From Narthecium ossifragum (taxonomy: Eukaryota > Streptophyta > Magnoliopsida > Dioscoreales > Nartheciaceae): DNA of 64,000 nucleotides. The notes beneath the pieces are model-generated. The model ran no database searches. It worked only from the letters and a program-made list of their open reading frames with translations, and was not told the origin of the DNA. Every line of letters begins with the position of its first letter. Position 1 is the first letter of the stretch. The stretch is from the NCBI GenBank assembly GCA_963920575.1, contig OY986967.1, forward strand, positions 5,475,166 through 5,539,165, written 5' to 3'. Below, piece after piece: positions 26,976 to 39,242 of the stretch. Both the position numbers and the translations under genes were made by a program.

Positions 26976-28625
26976 CACTTTTCAAGCACATACACTTTTT
27001 GTGAACAGAAAATTGCATATGTTTGTGTATCTTTTGTGACATGACATAGAACTGTAAATCTATCCTAGTTTCAAGCTTAGAATCTAACTTCAACTCTTCC
27101 ACATGCGAACGTGCTCAAGTGCAATAGGATATGTCAAGTTATCTCTAAATCATGGTATAAGTGTTAAAGTATAGAACTCATGTCATGCATAGCTAAATTT
27201 ACTAAATCTTATATGACATACAAGTTTCAAAATAATTCATAAGATAAATTTCTAAAACACGTATCTTTGTCAAATTATATCATAATTTCATTCTTCTGAC
27301 ATAATCTAAGGGATGTATAATAATAAATAAATAAATAAACATGAATTCCTAGAATTCTACCCCCCAACTTAAATGTAATTGTCCCCAATTACACTAAGTC
27401 ATAAAAAAAATAGATCAAAGAATAAAGGGTAGAGATCACCATAATATCGTGTCAAATGTAGTCGTCTCGCTCAGTATGATCACCACACCACCCACAACAA
27501 AAATATTGCCACTTCAAGAAAGCAAGTCTCCTGAAGATTTTAAAGGAATAAAGTCATAGAAATCACCATGTTATATGAGAGACATAGAAAAACCAAAATA
27601 AAATATCCCTGATCAGTGCACGGATCAATCGCCCACTATTGATTTCCACAAGAAAACCTGCCATAAAATTACCTTACCAAAAGATCAAATAAAATAGCAC
27701 AAAAAATATATCAAGAAAAGTAAAAATGCATAAAAATCATTAACAATTTCGGCAGAGTCTCCTTTTTATATATTAAGCACATATCCTATACAACCATTCA
27801 TCCATATCAAATTTAAAAAATATATATGAAAATATAAAATACATCGAATCATCCATGCGCAACACCTAAAATAATCAGCATCCATAATATCGTCCGGATT
27901 GATGATCGTGACCGTCCGATCGAAAAACTGGGCTTTGCAGTATATGGATCGCGTCCATAAGCAATCGGACGGCTGAGAACTCGCCGGCAGCGGATCGACG
28001 GTGAAACCTCGCCGCTGAAGGACGGGAAGGGTTGGGATGGAATCGTGGAAGGCCTAAGTAACTCACCTATGGGATTTAATTTCAGAATAAGAGTTCCAGG
28101 AGGTAGATAGAAGATGGCCGGCGCGGTGGGAGATCGTCGGGAGTGGACGCCGGCGATCCAAGCTGCAAGCTTGAGTTTTGAGGGTGGAAGAAGCTTCGTG
28201 ATGGCCAGAGGAAGGTGCTGGAGGTGACTAAGGGCGGTGGGAAGCAGTGGAAGAGGTGATCGGGGATGGCGGATGAAACAGGGGAGCCTCACCGGCGTCG
28301 GAGGAGGTGATATTAAGGGAAGATGAGGTCGGGAGGAGGTATAGGAGAAGATGGCGGTGATGTAGGTGCTGATTTGGAGGGACGGGGATGGCCGGAGAGA
28401 TGGCGATGGGCGGTGGGTGGTGACGACTCGGGGACGAGCCGGGACGACGAGCCTATGGCTCGCTGGTGAGCCGTGGGGAAAAATAAGGAAATTCCAGAAA
28501 AAAGCGAAAACAAATGGGAAAAATCATGGAAAACACCTAAAAATTAAGGAAAATTCAAAAAAAAAAAAGAATTCAGGAAAAAAAAATCGAAAAAGTATTG
28601 GGTCGCCTCCCAGGAAGCGCTTGAT
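26976..28625. other. non-coding interior of element B with a GC-rich block
   Basis: From 26976 to about 27840 the DNA is AT-rich with no gene. From about 27850 to 28475 it turns GC-rich, with overlapping open frames on both strands but no recognisable domain. It ends in an A-rich tract (28475-28600) followed by GGGTCGCCTCCCAGGAAGCG, a phrase widespread next to the 3' part of plant gypsy elements. The GC-rich block could be captured foreign sequence. Confidence 0.5.
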
Positions 28626-29915
28626 TTATCGTCTTCGGCTCGACGTTATGCTATAAAGATCAAAACCGAATTTGGGTGCCCGATGGTTCCAAGTGAAGAA
28701 ATACATGGATTGAAGCATAGAGAAGACGTGCAAACATAATTCATCAAAGATGAAAGACAGGTCCCAAGTAATGAAATCATTAAAAAATTTAGTTAGTGAC
28801 CAATCACCATCCTGCAAACCATATGTTTCAATAAATCTGTCTATCATCATATAGGTTTTTGGTGGCCTATGGTTTAAAGTATAGAAATACATGCATTGAA
28901 GGATGAAAATGAGGTGCAAACATGCTTTATCAAAGAAGAAATGAGAATTCATGGCAAATAATTCATTATAAGCTTTAGGCATTGGCCAATTGTCATCCTT
29001 CAAGCCATGGACTTCAATAATTAGATCCATCATTAAATGGTCTTTTGGAGGTCGATGATTTGAAGTAAAGAAATATATGGTCCAAAGAAGGGTAAAGCCA
29101 TGCAAACAAGCTTCATCAAAGAAAAAGGGAATGTCCGTAGCAAACAAAGTACTAGAAGGATGAGAGGTCTTTATAAGATCTTTGATGAAGTTTCGATGAA
29201 AATGAGCATACTCTCTAATCAAAATAAGGTCTAACCTCTCAGAATGTTCAACTAGTGTGGATGACATGACTAGTAGAAGCTTAAATTGAGATGTCTTATC
29301 GACAATCTCACTAGAGTCCTCATGATCATTTAAACAAAGCAAAGCATCATCACCATCCAACATGTCAAAAACCGGCATGTTATTTTTATATGAAATTTCC
29401 TCAACATATGCATCAAGATTAGATATATCCTCATAAAAAACTTCATGAACCGGTACATCAATATCATAAGAATCCTCATTCTCAAAGTTAGATATGTCAT
29501 TATAAAAACTTTCATATACCGGCAACATAATCTCACATGAATCATTATTAAAATCCAAAATATTCTCATGAAAAGCTTCATAAAATGGCAAGTTGATATC
29601 AAATGATTCACCCTCGATATTAAGTATATGCTCGTGGAAAGCTTCATAAACCGGCATAACAAGATCACATGAAGCATCATAATTATCCAAAATGGGAACT
29701 CGCGAGTTATCGTAAATCACATCACCATCACATGCCTCAAAATCATTAACCGGATAAGCATTCTCAACATCATCATTAATCATAAGAGGCTCTAAGTCAC
29801 ACATGCTTTCATCACTATCATCATCATCAACATCATAAAAAATATGAGGCACTTGTCCTTTCACCCAATCAATATGTGTTGCCGGCCAAACATCATTAAT
29901 AATATCATCACACAT
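28626..29915 (-). CDS. unknown acidic repeat protein of element B (429 codons)
   Basis: An uninterrupted frame from ATG to stop. The first half is very acidic (DVDDDDSDES) and has four to five variants of a short unit such as PVYEAFHEHI, PFYEAFHENI, PVYESFYNDI and PVHEVFYEDI, spaced about 25-30 residues. The second half has three longer units built on FFFDEACLHGF, then YFFTSNHRPPK, then MMDLIIEVHGLKD..W, each about 65-70 residues; the third is truncated. No zinc knuckle, protease or polymerase motif is present. It sits where pol would lie in an autonomous element, 85 bp downstream of the gag-like frame and in another phase. I do not recognise the family. Its openness amid otherwise decayed elements could mean youth of the insertion or selection in B. 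Confidence 0.6.
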   Translation of the reverse strand: MCDDIINDVWPATHIDWVKGQVPHIFYDVDDDDSDESMCDLEPLMINDDVENAYPVNDFEACDGDVIYDNSRVPILDNYDASCDLVMPVYEAFHEHILNIEGESFDINLPFYEAFHENILDFNNDSCEIMLPVYESFYNDISNFENEDSYDIDVPVHEVFYEDISNLDAYVEEISYKNNMPVFDMLDGDDALLCLNDHEDSSEIVDKTSQFKLLLVMSSTLVEHSERLDLILIREYAHFHRNFIKDLIKTSHPSSTLFATDIPFFFDEACLHGFTLLWTIYFFTSNHRPPKDHLMMDLIIEVHGLKDDNWPMPKAYNELFAMNSHFFFDKACLHLIFILQCMYFYTLNHRPPKTYMMIDRFIETYGLQDGDWSLTKFFNDFITWDLSFIFDELCLHVFSMLQSMYFFTWNHRAPKFGFDLYSITSSRRR

Positions 29916-30000
29916 TAGGAATCACATAATTCAAATCATCATGAACAAGTGAAGTCTCATTAGGAATCACATAATTGCATGTGTCACTAACATTAGTAAA

Positions 30001-30501
30001 TTAGGTATCACAATTATCATCATTAGAACTAGGAAGTACCGACTCATTCCCACACTCATCAACCTCATCATCATATGATTCCATCAAAGATGTGAGTTTC
30101 TCAATTTGGGCTTGTATCCTAGTTATTGATTGTGATTGAGAATGTATAATTTCTTCTAAAGATGGGCCTACTTGTGCTTGCGGTTCCAAATGAACATAAG
30201 GCTTATACCAATGTTGGGGTGGTGGGTATTGTGGTTGAGAAGGATAAAACGGTTCAAAGTTTGGATTAAAGTATGGGTTCAGTATGCTATAATCTTGTGA
30301 CTTAACATTTGAAGGATAGTAACCTTGGAATTGCCAATCGGGGTATGTATGACTATTCAAATTCGGATCATAAGAGTATGCATGCAAATCATAAGCCGGA
30401 TTTGAACAATCATATGCGTCGTTAACATAAACGGGTGCATAATTAGAAGGTAAAAAGTAATCGTTCAATGTGACACCCGGTGGCATATAATTATCGGCCA
30501 T
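30001..30501 (-). CDS. gag-like protein fragment of element B
   Basis: A 166-codon frame rich in Tyr, Pro, Asn and Gln (for example NPYFNPNFEPFYPSQPQYPP) ending in a short coiled-coil-like stretch (SITRIQAQIEKLTSLMES). This composition and order resemble the C-terminal half of gag in Tat/Athila-type elements, where NYP-rich and PPPQ-rich segments precede a helical tail. No CCHC knuckle is present. It is the first frame downstream of the primer site and so the likely translated product of B's RNA. Confidence 0.55.
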   Translation of the reverse strand: MADNYMPPGVTLNDYFLPSNYAPVYVNDAYDCSNPAYDLHAYSYDPNLNSHTYPDWQFQGYYPSNVKSQDYSILNPYFNPNFEPFYPSQPQYPPPQHWYKPYVHLEPQAQVGPSLEEIIHSQSQSITRIQAQIEKLTSLMESYDDEVDECGNESVLPSSNDDNCDT

Positions 30502-30775
30502 GTATAACTAATTAATTAAATAAGAACCAAGTAAAAAGTGAGAAATACGTTACAAGGGGTTGGTTCAAGCACGAAACGTCCGTCGTCGACTGTAGATCAT
30601 CGATTCTCCTTGCGTCGGCATCTCCTAGCAACAGAAAAATAAGCAATGTAAGCACAAATCATTTCTTATTTTTATTTTTATTTTATTATTATTATTATTT
30701 TTTATATAATAAGCACTGGAAAATAACTAATTGAAATAAAACTTCACTAAGCAATTAACTTAACTACTATTCTAT

Positions 30776-30793
30776 TCCCCGGCAACGGCGCAA
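30776..30793 (-). promoter_or_regulatory. element B primer-binding site (tRNA-Asp type)
   Basis: The plus strand reads TCCCCGGCAACGGCGC then AA, i.e. 16 of the 18 last bases of plant tRNA-Asp (TCCCCGGCAACGGCGCCA), 6 bp from the 5' LTR. This fixes transcription on the minus strand. Confidence 0.8.
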
Positions 30794-30799
30794 AAATTC

Positions 30800-32272
30800 T
30801 GACACGTCTTGAAAAGTGTCGTGGTCTTAACAAGAACGCCAAAATTAGAAATTTATAATCCGAATCACTAACTAACTACTTTATCGGTAGATAGCAATGA
30901 GTCCGAGTCGAATCCACAGGGAAAAGAAGTGTTAAGTATAATTACCTTGTATAGTTCTAAATCAAAAGATTGATAAAGAGAATGATTTTTGGGTTTAAAC
31001 TACTCTTAACTCAGATTAAACTAAACTGAATAATAATAGGATGAACGGCAAAGGAATTTCTAATCCGTAATAAAAAATTTACTAGGATTTCCTAGGATAA
31101 AAGCAATTCAATTAAGCGTTAATGATTTTAACTACTCGATAGGTGAATGGCTAGAACCTCTACCACTCAACAAAGATTCGTAAGAAGTATTCATCGGAAT
31201 GACTAACATCAACGAATGGATATTTGGTGAATAAATCAAAGTGGTTCTAGCACTTTGAGGTTGCCACATCAATAATAATAAGGAACGAATAATAAGTTAA
31301 GAATATAGGTCTCGGTGGTTCTACCACCAAGGTAGTGGTTCTACCACTCCTATAATCTTAATCTAGGGTTTAGGATTCATAAACATAGATCAAACATGGT
31401 TCTAGCATGAAAGCATCCTGAAACGATCCCAATCCTAGCCTCTAACATGCACAAGACCTAGATCTAGGGCACAATAGAAGAAATCATTCATCCACCATGT
31501 AAATCGACACCAAAAAGATATACCAATAAAAGATTAATCCATTAAAAATCATCAAAAGAATACATGCTCCAATCCATAGGAATCCCTAGATAGATTCTCT
31601 AATACATCATAGAAATCCCTCGAATAGATATTAGTTACTCATCTTAGGAAGGAGATCCGTCGATGAAGGTTGTCGCCGCGCTCCACCCATGGATCTTCCA
31701 CCAAAGATCTAACCTAATTTGTGGAAAAGAAACTAAGAGAAACCCTAAGAGATGAAGAAAATTTGGCCATGGAAGGCTGCCAAAACGCCCCCAAAGAAGG
31801 CTATTTATAGCCTAAGACAAACCCTAACTCGGATTAGTCAGTTTCCTTTTATTTTCCCCACAGCGCCAAAAGAGATCGATCTTTTTTGGGCTTGGATCGA
31901 TCTTCTTTTTCCGAAGCTTCTTTTTCTGCGCCTCTGTACTAAAAATAACATAACTTCTTCTAGCAAACTCCAAATCACGAACCGTAAAAACTCTCGGAAA
32001 CTAGACTTCCATAGCTTTCCAACCATGTATAGCACATCATCTGGTTCGTTCTGAGAAGGTACAGTTTTGGTGTTAAAGTTGACCCATCTTTGCTCCTTTG
32101 CTCATTTGCTCCTAGTGAGTTCTTTATTTATTCGTTTTGGCACCAAACTTGATCTAATCTTCGCTGAGGGTCCTTAATCCTGAAATGGGGAAAAGAAAAT
32201 TAAAATAACATTGCTTGGAGACTAACAAGACCTCGTTAAAAGGGTGATTTGTGTACTTTTCACGTCTTATCA
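30800..32272 (-). repeat. element B 5' LTR (1473 bp)
   Basis: Matches the 3' LTR over its whole length with few substitutions and a small insertion near 32075-32110. It carries the same paired GATCGATC sites (near 31873 and 31895) upstream of a TATAAATA box near 31803. Confidence 0.92.
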
Positions 32273-32277
32273 CATGC

Positions 32278-35200
32278 GCGCCTCGCGCTCTCAGGTCATC
32301 TCCTCGACGCTTCTGTGCCTCCACAGTACCTTGACCAAGGGAATCGTCTTTCCCCGCAAGACCTGATCCCTCCGGTGAAGTACTCGAACAGGCTGCTCAA
32401 CGAACGTCGTGTTTGACTCAAGCTCGATGTCATCCACTCTGATGACATGCGATGGGTCGGGGTGGTACTTCCTCAGCATCGACACGTGAAAAGTCGGGTG
32501 CACAGTTGGCATGTGCTGAGGAAGGTCCAAGCGGTAGGCAACCTCACAGACCCTCTCTAGGATCTCAAACGGTCCGACGAACCTCGGAGCCAACTTGCCC
32601 CCGCTGCCAAACCTGACAGACCCTCTGTACGGTGCTACCCGCAGAAACACACTATCGCCAACTGCGAACTCAAGCGGTCGTCGTCTCTGATCTGCGTAGC
32701 TCTTCTGCCAGCTCTGAGCCATCAGAAGCCTCTGCCTGATCTGCACTAGCCTCTCTGACGACCTCCTGACGATGTCTGGACCGGTGAGTGACGCCTCTCC
32801 AACCTCTGTCCAGCACACTGGGGAACGACACAGCCTACCGTACAATGCCTCGAAAGGTGCTACTCCAAGACTGGACTGGTAGCTGTTGTTGTAGGCGAAC
32901 TCCACCAAGGGAACGTGCTCCTCTCAGCTGCCTCCGGCGTCGAGGACACATGCTCTCAGCATGTCCTCCAAGATCTGGATCGTCCTCTCTGACTGCCTGT
33001 CTGTCTGCGGATGAAACGCCGTACTGAACGTCAGAAGTGTGCCAACTGCCTCCTGAAAGCCCCGCCAGAACCTGCTAGTGAACCTGGGGTCGCGGTCTGA
33101 CTACCTCTCTGACATACAAGCTGCCCAACCTGTCAATCGAGTCTGTTGTCCGCATAGGCAGGAAGTACGCCGATTTGGTCAATCGATCAACGATGATCCA
33201 AATCATGTCCTTCCCCATAGGAGATCTCGGTAGCCCGGTCACGAAGTCCATCGTGATGTGCTCCCACTTCCACTCAGCTAGTGGAAGCGGCTGAAGTAAC
33301 CCCGGAGTCCGCTGGTGCTCTGCCTTGACCTTCTGACAGGTAAGGCAGCGCGATACGAACTCCGTCACTGCCCTCTTCATCCCGCGCCACCAGAACTGTC
33401 GCCGAAGATCCTGGTACATCTTGCTGCCGCCTGGATGAACTGCAAAGCGAGAGTGGTGGAACTCTCGTAGGACGTCGTCTCAAAGAACCGGATCTGCTGG
33501 AACTGCTACTCTGCCTCGGAACCGTAGCCCTCCGTCTGACGATACTGTCCAGTCTCCGTCTGCGCCCTTTGTGCCCGCCGAAGTGCGTAACTCCTCGAGC
33601 TCTGCATCGATGTGCTGTGCCTCTAACAGTCTGGCTAAGACTGCTAGCATACTCTGCACTGCGTAGAGAAAGCTGCTGGATCCCTGATCCTCAAACTCGA
33701 GCCCCAACTGGCCCGCCATCTCTAGAGCCTGCCACTGCCGCGCTGACAACCCTGCAACTACTACTCTGGTGTCTCTCACCTGCTTGCTCAGCGCGTCTGT
33801 TACGACGTTTGCCTTACCAGGATGGTAATGCAACTCGAAGTCGTAGTCATCCAGTAGCTCCATCTAGCGTCGCTGCCTCAGGTTGAGGTCACGTTGGGTG
33901 AAAACGTGCCTCAAGCTCTTATGGTCCGAGAAGACAGAAAACTTCTCGCCATAGAGATAGTGACGCCAGGTCTTCAGGGCGAAGACCACCGCTGCTAGCT
34001 ACAAGTCGTGAGTCGGGTAGTTCCTCTCATGGTTCTTTAGCTGGCGAGAACCACAGGCAATTGCGTGGCCCTCCTGCATGAGGACACACCCCAAACCCTC
34101 ACCGCTGGCGTCGCAGTAGACACTGTAACCAACACCTCGCTCGGGGACGATCAACACCGGTGCATTGGTCAACCTGGTCCTCAGCTCTACGAAGGCTCGC
34201 TCACAAGCATCATCCCACACAAACGGGACGGCATTCTGTGTCAGTTTGGTCAACGGTCCGGCAACTCTGGAGAAGTCTCGCACGGACCTCCTAAAGTAAC
34301 CCGCCATGCCCAAGAAACTGCGGACCTCGAACACTGTCCTTGGTCTCTGCCACTGTACCACTGCCTCGACCTTGGGCGAGTCAACTGAGATCCCTGTTGC
34401 CGACACCACATGTCCAAGGAATCCCACTTGTGCAAGCCAGAACTCGCACTTGGAAGCCTTGGCATAAAGCCGATGCTCCCGAAGTAGCTGCAACACTGTC
34501 GCCAAGTGTCGCTTGTGCTCCGCCTCTGACCGGGAGTAGATAAAAATGTCATCGACGAACACCACCACGAATTCGTTTAGGAAAGGCCGGAAGATCCCTC
34601 TGCATGAGATCCATGAACGCTGCTAGTGCGTTCATCCGCCCAAACGGCATCACCACAAACTCATACAAGCCGTACCGAGTCCGAAAAGCCGTCTTCGGAA
34701 TGTCGCAATCCCGAACCCTCAACTGGTGGTAGCCGGTGCGGAGATCGATCTTCGAGAACACTTAAGATCCTCGCAGCTGGTCAAATAAGTCGTCGATCCT
34801 CGGCATCAGATACCTGTTCTTCACCGTCACCCTGTTGAGCCGCCTGTAGTCTACGCAAAGTCGAAGGGTACCATCCTTCTTCTTTACGAACAACACTGGC
34901 GCCCCCCAGGGAGACATGCGGGGACGGATGAAACCTCTGCTGGTAAGCTCGTCTAGCTGAGTCTTTAACTCACTCTGCTCTGTTAGTGCCATCTTGAAAG
35001 CTGGGAGAGAGATCGGTGTGGTACCTGGTACTTGGTCGATCTCGAAATCGACCTCTCTGGGCGGTGGAAGCCCTGGCAACACATCGAGAAACACGTCGGT
35101 GTAGTCGCACACGATCCTGGGAAAACTGCGCTCCTGTACTCCCTCAGAACCGGACAGGAACAGGCTGGCCAACAAGGCTGAGAGCTCGCTGCCAAGCCTC

Positions 35201-37011
35201 CCCACACCACAAGCAAAGGAATCGGCGGAGAACCGATCCCCCAACAACACAAACCGTGTCCCGTCGGGTGTCCAAGCGACCACCCTACAACGACCACAGT
35301 CGATGACGGCTCGATATGCTGCCAACCAGTCCATACCGAGTATCACATCGAAGCCTGTCATGTCTAGTACTCGCAGGTCTAGACAGACACGGAGGCCTCC
35401 AACCTCCAAGGAACAAGATTGGCAGACCCGGTCCACCCTGACCGCTCCGCCGATCGGTGAGTTTACAGACTGTGCCACCCCTAGCCGACTCGTCTCTAAC
35501 CCTAGCGATGCCACGCACATGCTAGCAATGTAGGAGTGGGACGCCCCTGAATCTATCAGCACATCTACTAAGGAACTAGAAAGCTGAAAGATACCTCTGA
35601 GGACAGATGGCTCTGCCGCTGCCTGCTGATACTGCCGCGGCTGCTGGTACTGCTGCGGCTGCTGGTACTGCAACGACTGCTGGTACTGTGGTGGCGGCTG
35701 ATACAACTGAACGGTGTCCTGCTGCTCTCGAACTGGGAGGGCAAACACCTGCCCCCGCTGGCCGCCTTCACCTCTCGGACGTCCTGGTCCGCGCCCACCC
35801 CCGCTCCCCTGCCAGGCATCGGACCCTCCGCCTCTACTGCCTTGCGGCATAGCGGTCCGCGCTCCTCGCAAGGGACAGTCTCTACGGTAGTGCCCCGGCA
35901 GCCCGCACTGGAAACACGTGGTCAACGACCCGCTAGGCTGCTAACCCTGGCCTCTCCCTGACGAAGCCTGCCCAGATGGCTCGGCCGTCAGTAGAAATGG
36001 GGATGGTGAGCACGGTAGTGGCTGCTGGTACTGCGGTGCACGCGGCGGCTGCCCCCTACCGAACCACCCTCGGCCCTGGGGTCGCTGCTGCGTGCTGGTG
36101 AAGGGTGTCGGTGGAACTGCCCGGCACCTGTCGTCCCGCAACTGAGCCTCTACTGACAAGGCGCAGTTCAGGATCGCTGAGTATGACTGGAAGCAGTGTG
36201 AGCCAGTCTGCAGCCGGATCTCTGGCCGAAGTCCCCACTCGAACTGCCACACCCTGGCTGTCTGATTTGCTGCAACTGCCCCCGCAAACCGAACAAGGTG
36301 TGTGAACCTGGAGGCATACTGCTGAATGGAGCGAGTACCCTGCAAGAGGGACTGGTACTTGCGGGTCAGGGCGTCACGTGCACTCGCTGGGAAGTACACG
36401 TCCAAGAACATCGCTCTGAACTCCTCCCACAGTGGCACCTCTCCATCACTGGTGTGCCGGGCGGTGCGCCACCAGTCGCGGGCGTCTCCATCGAGTTGGA
36501 ACACCACGAGGGTGACCCGAACCCGGTCGTCCTCGACGAAGAGAGCATCCAGGACGCGCGAGACTCCATTGAGGCAGTCGTCCGCTGCGATCGGATCTCC
36601 AGACCTACCGCTGAACCGATGCGGGTTCAGCCGCTGGAAAGCCATCGGGATAGCTACCGAGGCCCGCCCGTCGACAAGAACATGGGCCTCCTCCTCGGCG
36701 AGGAAGACCTCTGCCTGCGCGACCGAAACCGCCACTGGTGATGGTACAGTCCGTCTAGCCCGGACCACCCTGACAGGAGCAGTCATGTCCGGTCGGACAG
36801 GTCGACCAGGTCGTGCCCTACCTCGACCGGCAACCGAAGTCGGCCGCGAGCTCCCAACATCTGTACGATAACCAACAGCAAACGAGCTTTCACTCGTCAG
36901 AAAATGGCAAAACAAACAACACAACAATAAAGCGGAAGACATACACAACACAAAGAGAGCATGCACGGATGTTCTAGACATAGAACTATCACAGCCCACG
37001 CTCAATCTCAA
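32278..37011 (-). pseudogene. element A gag-pol, decayed
   Basis: Domains on the minus strand: gag (35941-37011, with FSGRSGDPIAADDCL and WWRTARHT phrases), CCHC knuckle [14 protein letters not shown] (about 35875-35916), aspartic protease with [11 protein letters not shown] (about 35550), RT fingers ([19 protein letters not shown]), RT catalytic FVDD (about 34550), RNase H ([13 protein letters not shown]), integrase HHCC (about 33340-33460) and core (MDFVTGLPRS), then the GPFEILERV and chromodomain-like tail to 32291. In-frame stops lie at 35941 (TAG), 34762 (TAA), 33999 and 33480, and a TGA in the expected Trp of MTWERE near 32289. Two frameshifts fall near 34560 and 32910-33080. Element B interrupts the final codons. 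It cannot make a full polyprotein. Confidence 0.9.
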
Positions 37012-37044
37012 CCGAAACCTGATCCTACTCCCTGGGATCTACAG

Positions 37045-37064
37045 CCTATGCTCTGATATCAATT
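37045..37064 (-). promoter_or_regulatory. element A primer-binding site (initiator-Met type)
   Basis: The minus strand just after the 5' LTR reads AATTGATATCAGAGCATAGG. TGATATCAGAGC differs by one base from the TGGTATCAGAGC site complementary to plant initiator tRNA-Met, as in most chromoviruses. Confidence 0.8.
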
Positions 37065-39242
37065 TGTCGCGCCCCCACCCGCGTAGGCCCAACCGGGCCG
37101 GGCGACGCGAACTGGAACCTAACCTACTGTGGAAAATTTGGTGAGGTTTCCCTCTAATCATAGTGGTCTCCTTAGCAATTCATAATCATCCTGTATTATA
37201 CAAACAATCACAAATCTCAAAGACTAAAACTGAATATATACAAATCCTCAACAGGGTAAAAGTTATACAAAATCTCTCTCGTAGGAGGCTAACTAAACAA
37301 AGGGTAGAACAGACGATCGCCGCACCTCAAGCACCGCCAGACGCCGCCACGTCACCAAACACTGGCCCGGTAGGGGCGACCGAAGAAGAACTAGCGCCAG
37401 CACCTGCAAAACGCAGCCCGGGTAGGAGTGAGCACTAAGCTCAGCAGGGACACTACACTACGACACTCACAAGGGAGGGAACACAACAGTGCCACCCCCA
37501 AGTCTACTCTAGGTGTATACAAAGGTCCCATAACCCTACCGGAAGTCCGTGAACGCAGGCCCAAAACACTGCAGACTCACAACAGGACACTAAACACTGT
37601 TTGGCGGGCAAGGACACCGCTGGGTAGGCACTTCTCAACCCAAGAGTCAAGAACATCGGACTCCGGCTACACCTCATATTCAACTTGGAGACGACACGAC
37701 CTCTAAACCTCAAACAACTTGTATTTAGGTCATCTAACCCTATCATTGAGTTCGACTGAATACTACAAATCGAGTCCTGGACCAAGCTACCTGCAACGGT
37801 CCTAAAGCTAGATCCGGACTATCCGAAAGTCCGGATCGGCGATGAACCCATCACCAACGCCCTACACAGATGCAACTAATGCACAAGACAATGCATGTTA
37901 TGAGTACACGCATGAATATACAGATAAGCATGTAACAGTATGTGATTATATATCAAACAATGTCTGGGCACGACACCCTGCCGGCCCGGGGTGGTGAACA
38001 GGTAATTAAGGTCTAGGAGCTGCTACAGTGGTACCACCACCAACTGTCAGCAGTCCGCCACGACACCTGCATCGGGAAGCAGCCCCGCAAACAACAGCTC
38101 ACAGATATCACAGATAAAGCCCTCGGCGCACGCCGGCATGCAAGGCTAGGGAAAGCTGTAGGGCTACCCGCCCGCTTATTCTAAACATCCCGGGAGTCAT
38201 CACTCCCCCGGTTCACCACTGCCCCTATTATAGGGCTAACATGCTTAAACATATGTACCATGTATAAAACAGTAGAGAAAACCATCATACAAAGCCCCGC
38301 GGGCAAAAGCCACTGGAAAACACCCCTCAGCCACTAAGAGATCGATCTCCCTTCCCAAGGGGATCGATCTTCTTAGTACTTGGGAGGAACTCGTCCCTGT
38401 CGGGCGAAGGAGATTGATCTTCTCCACCAGAAGGATCGATCTTCTTCGTGACATGGAACCCGCCACCTCAGTCTAGGCAAGGATCGATCTCTCTTCAGCC
38501 GAGGGATCGATCCTGCTCGGGCTGGGCGTGACGCCCCACAAGGGATCGATCTCTCCTCAAGGAAGATCGATCCGAATGGGTTCTCCGGCGACCGGACGGC
38601 GAGAAATACTGCCAAAAAACACAACCAAATCCCCCAAAACTATGGGATCTGGTAGATCAAGATACCACGAATCCAAAACCGGTGAAATCATGGAAAACAA
38701 ACATGTATTTTAACAGATCTAAGCTAAAGATCACAATCAAACCGGAAAAACTCCAAAAACCCGAAAGAAAGTAGGTAGGATCCCTACCTATGCAATAGCA
38801 GCTTCAATCCAAGCTACTAGGCCTTGGATCGTTCTCAAATGCCTTCAAAATCGACAGATTTGAGCTCCAGATCTCCGGATTTCAAAAGGATTCAAAGAAG
38901 AAGATCTCGTCTGCTTTATAGGCAAACGAACCGACTTATGAATGATCGATCTTTCCCTAGGCAAAGATCGATCCTTCATGGCGATCACACCTTGACTTTC
39001 TGGCACCAAAAGATCGATCTTCTAGCAAGGAAGGATCGATTCTTTAGGTGCAGAAAGCTAGACTTGGGCTAGAACTCAAGCCTAAGTCCGGATCTTTCGA
39101 TTCCAGGTCCAACTAACCATTTTAGCCAAACATTAACACAACCAAGGTCAGTGTGTGCACACGCGGGTGTGAAACTAGCCGACAAGGCGCAATTTACCAA
39201 ATTGCCCTTGCGGTCCATAACGAGTCATAGGAGTAGAGGGAC
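37065..39242 (-). repeat. element A 5' LTR, truncated at its outer end
   Basis: Starts TGTCGCGCCCCC at 37065 beside the primer site and can be followed to GAGGGAC at 39242, where the expected GGGTCCTCACA is missing. Sense TATA GCCTATAAAGC is at 38912-38922. A GATCGATC hairpin (arms GATCGATCTTT, 38944-38974) lies about 25 bp upstream of it, another pair at 39010-39045, and a larger array at 38338-38575 lies downstream of the TATA, so inside the transcribed part. Confidence 0.88.

Larger units (their letters stand above)
24714..32272 (-). mobile_element. element B: complete non-autonomous LTR retrotransposon
   Basis: LTRs at 24714-26171 and 30800-32272 are nearly identical. The 5-bp duplication CATGC is perfect (24709-24713 and 32273-32277) and lies within the pol tail of element A. 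A tRNA-Asp-type primer site next to the right LTR and a purine run next to the left LTR fix the orientation as minus. The interior (4.6 kb) has a gag-like reading frame and an unknown 429-codon frame, but no protease, reverse transcriptase or integrase, so mobility must depend on another element. The primer site and the gag-like frame suggest the Tat/Athila side of Ty3/gypsy. Confidence 0.9.
17844..39242 (-). mobile_element. element A: Tekay/Del-like Ty3/gypsy retrotransposon with nested insertions
   Basis: Read on the minus strand the order is 5' LTR (37065-39242), primer site, gag, protease, reverse transcriptase, RNase H, integrase with a chromodomain-like tail, then 3' LTR (in pieces from 24576 down to 17844). 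Order, CCHC gag and integrase tail fit the Tekay/Del chromovirus branch. Insertions I, C and B have been placed inside it, each with a 5-bp duplication. The right LTR stops about 15 bp short of its end and the left LTR has an altered terminus, so no duplication is visible for A itself. Stops and frameshifts make it non-autonomous today. Confidence 0.88.

Noticed and set aside
27849..28292. 147-codon minus-strand frame as a gene of element B
   Set aside because: Pro/Ser-rich, no motif, and competing open frames exist on both strands of the GC-rich block.
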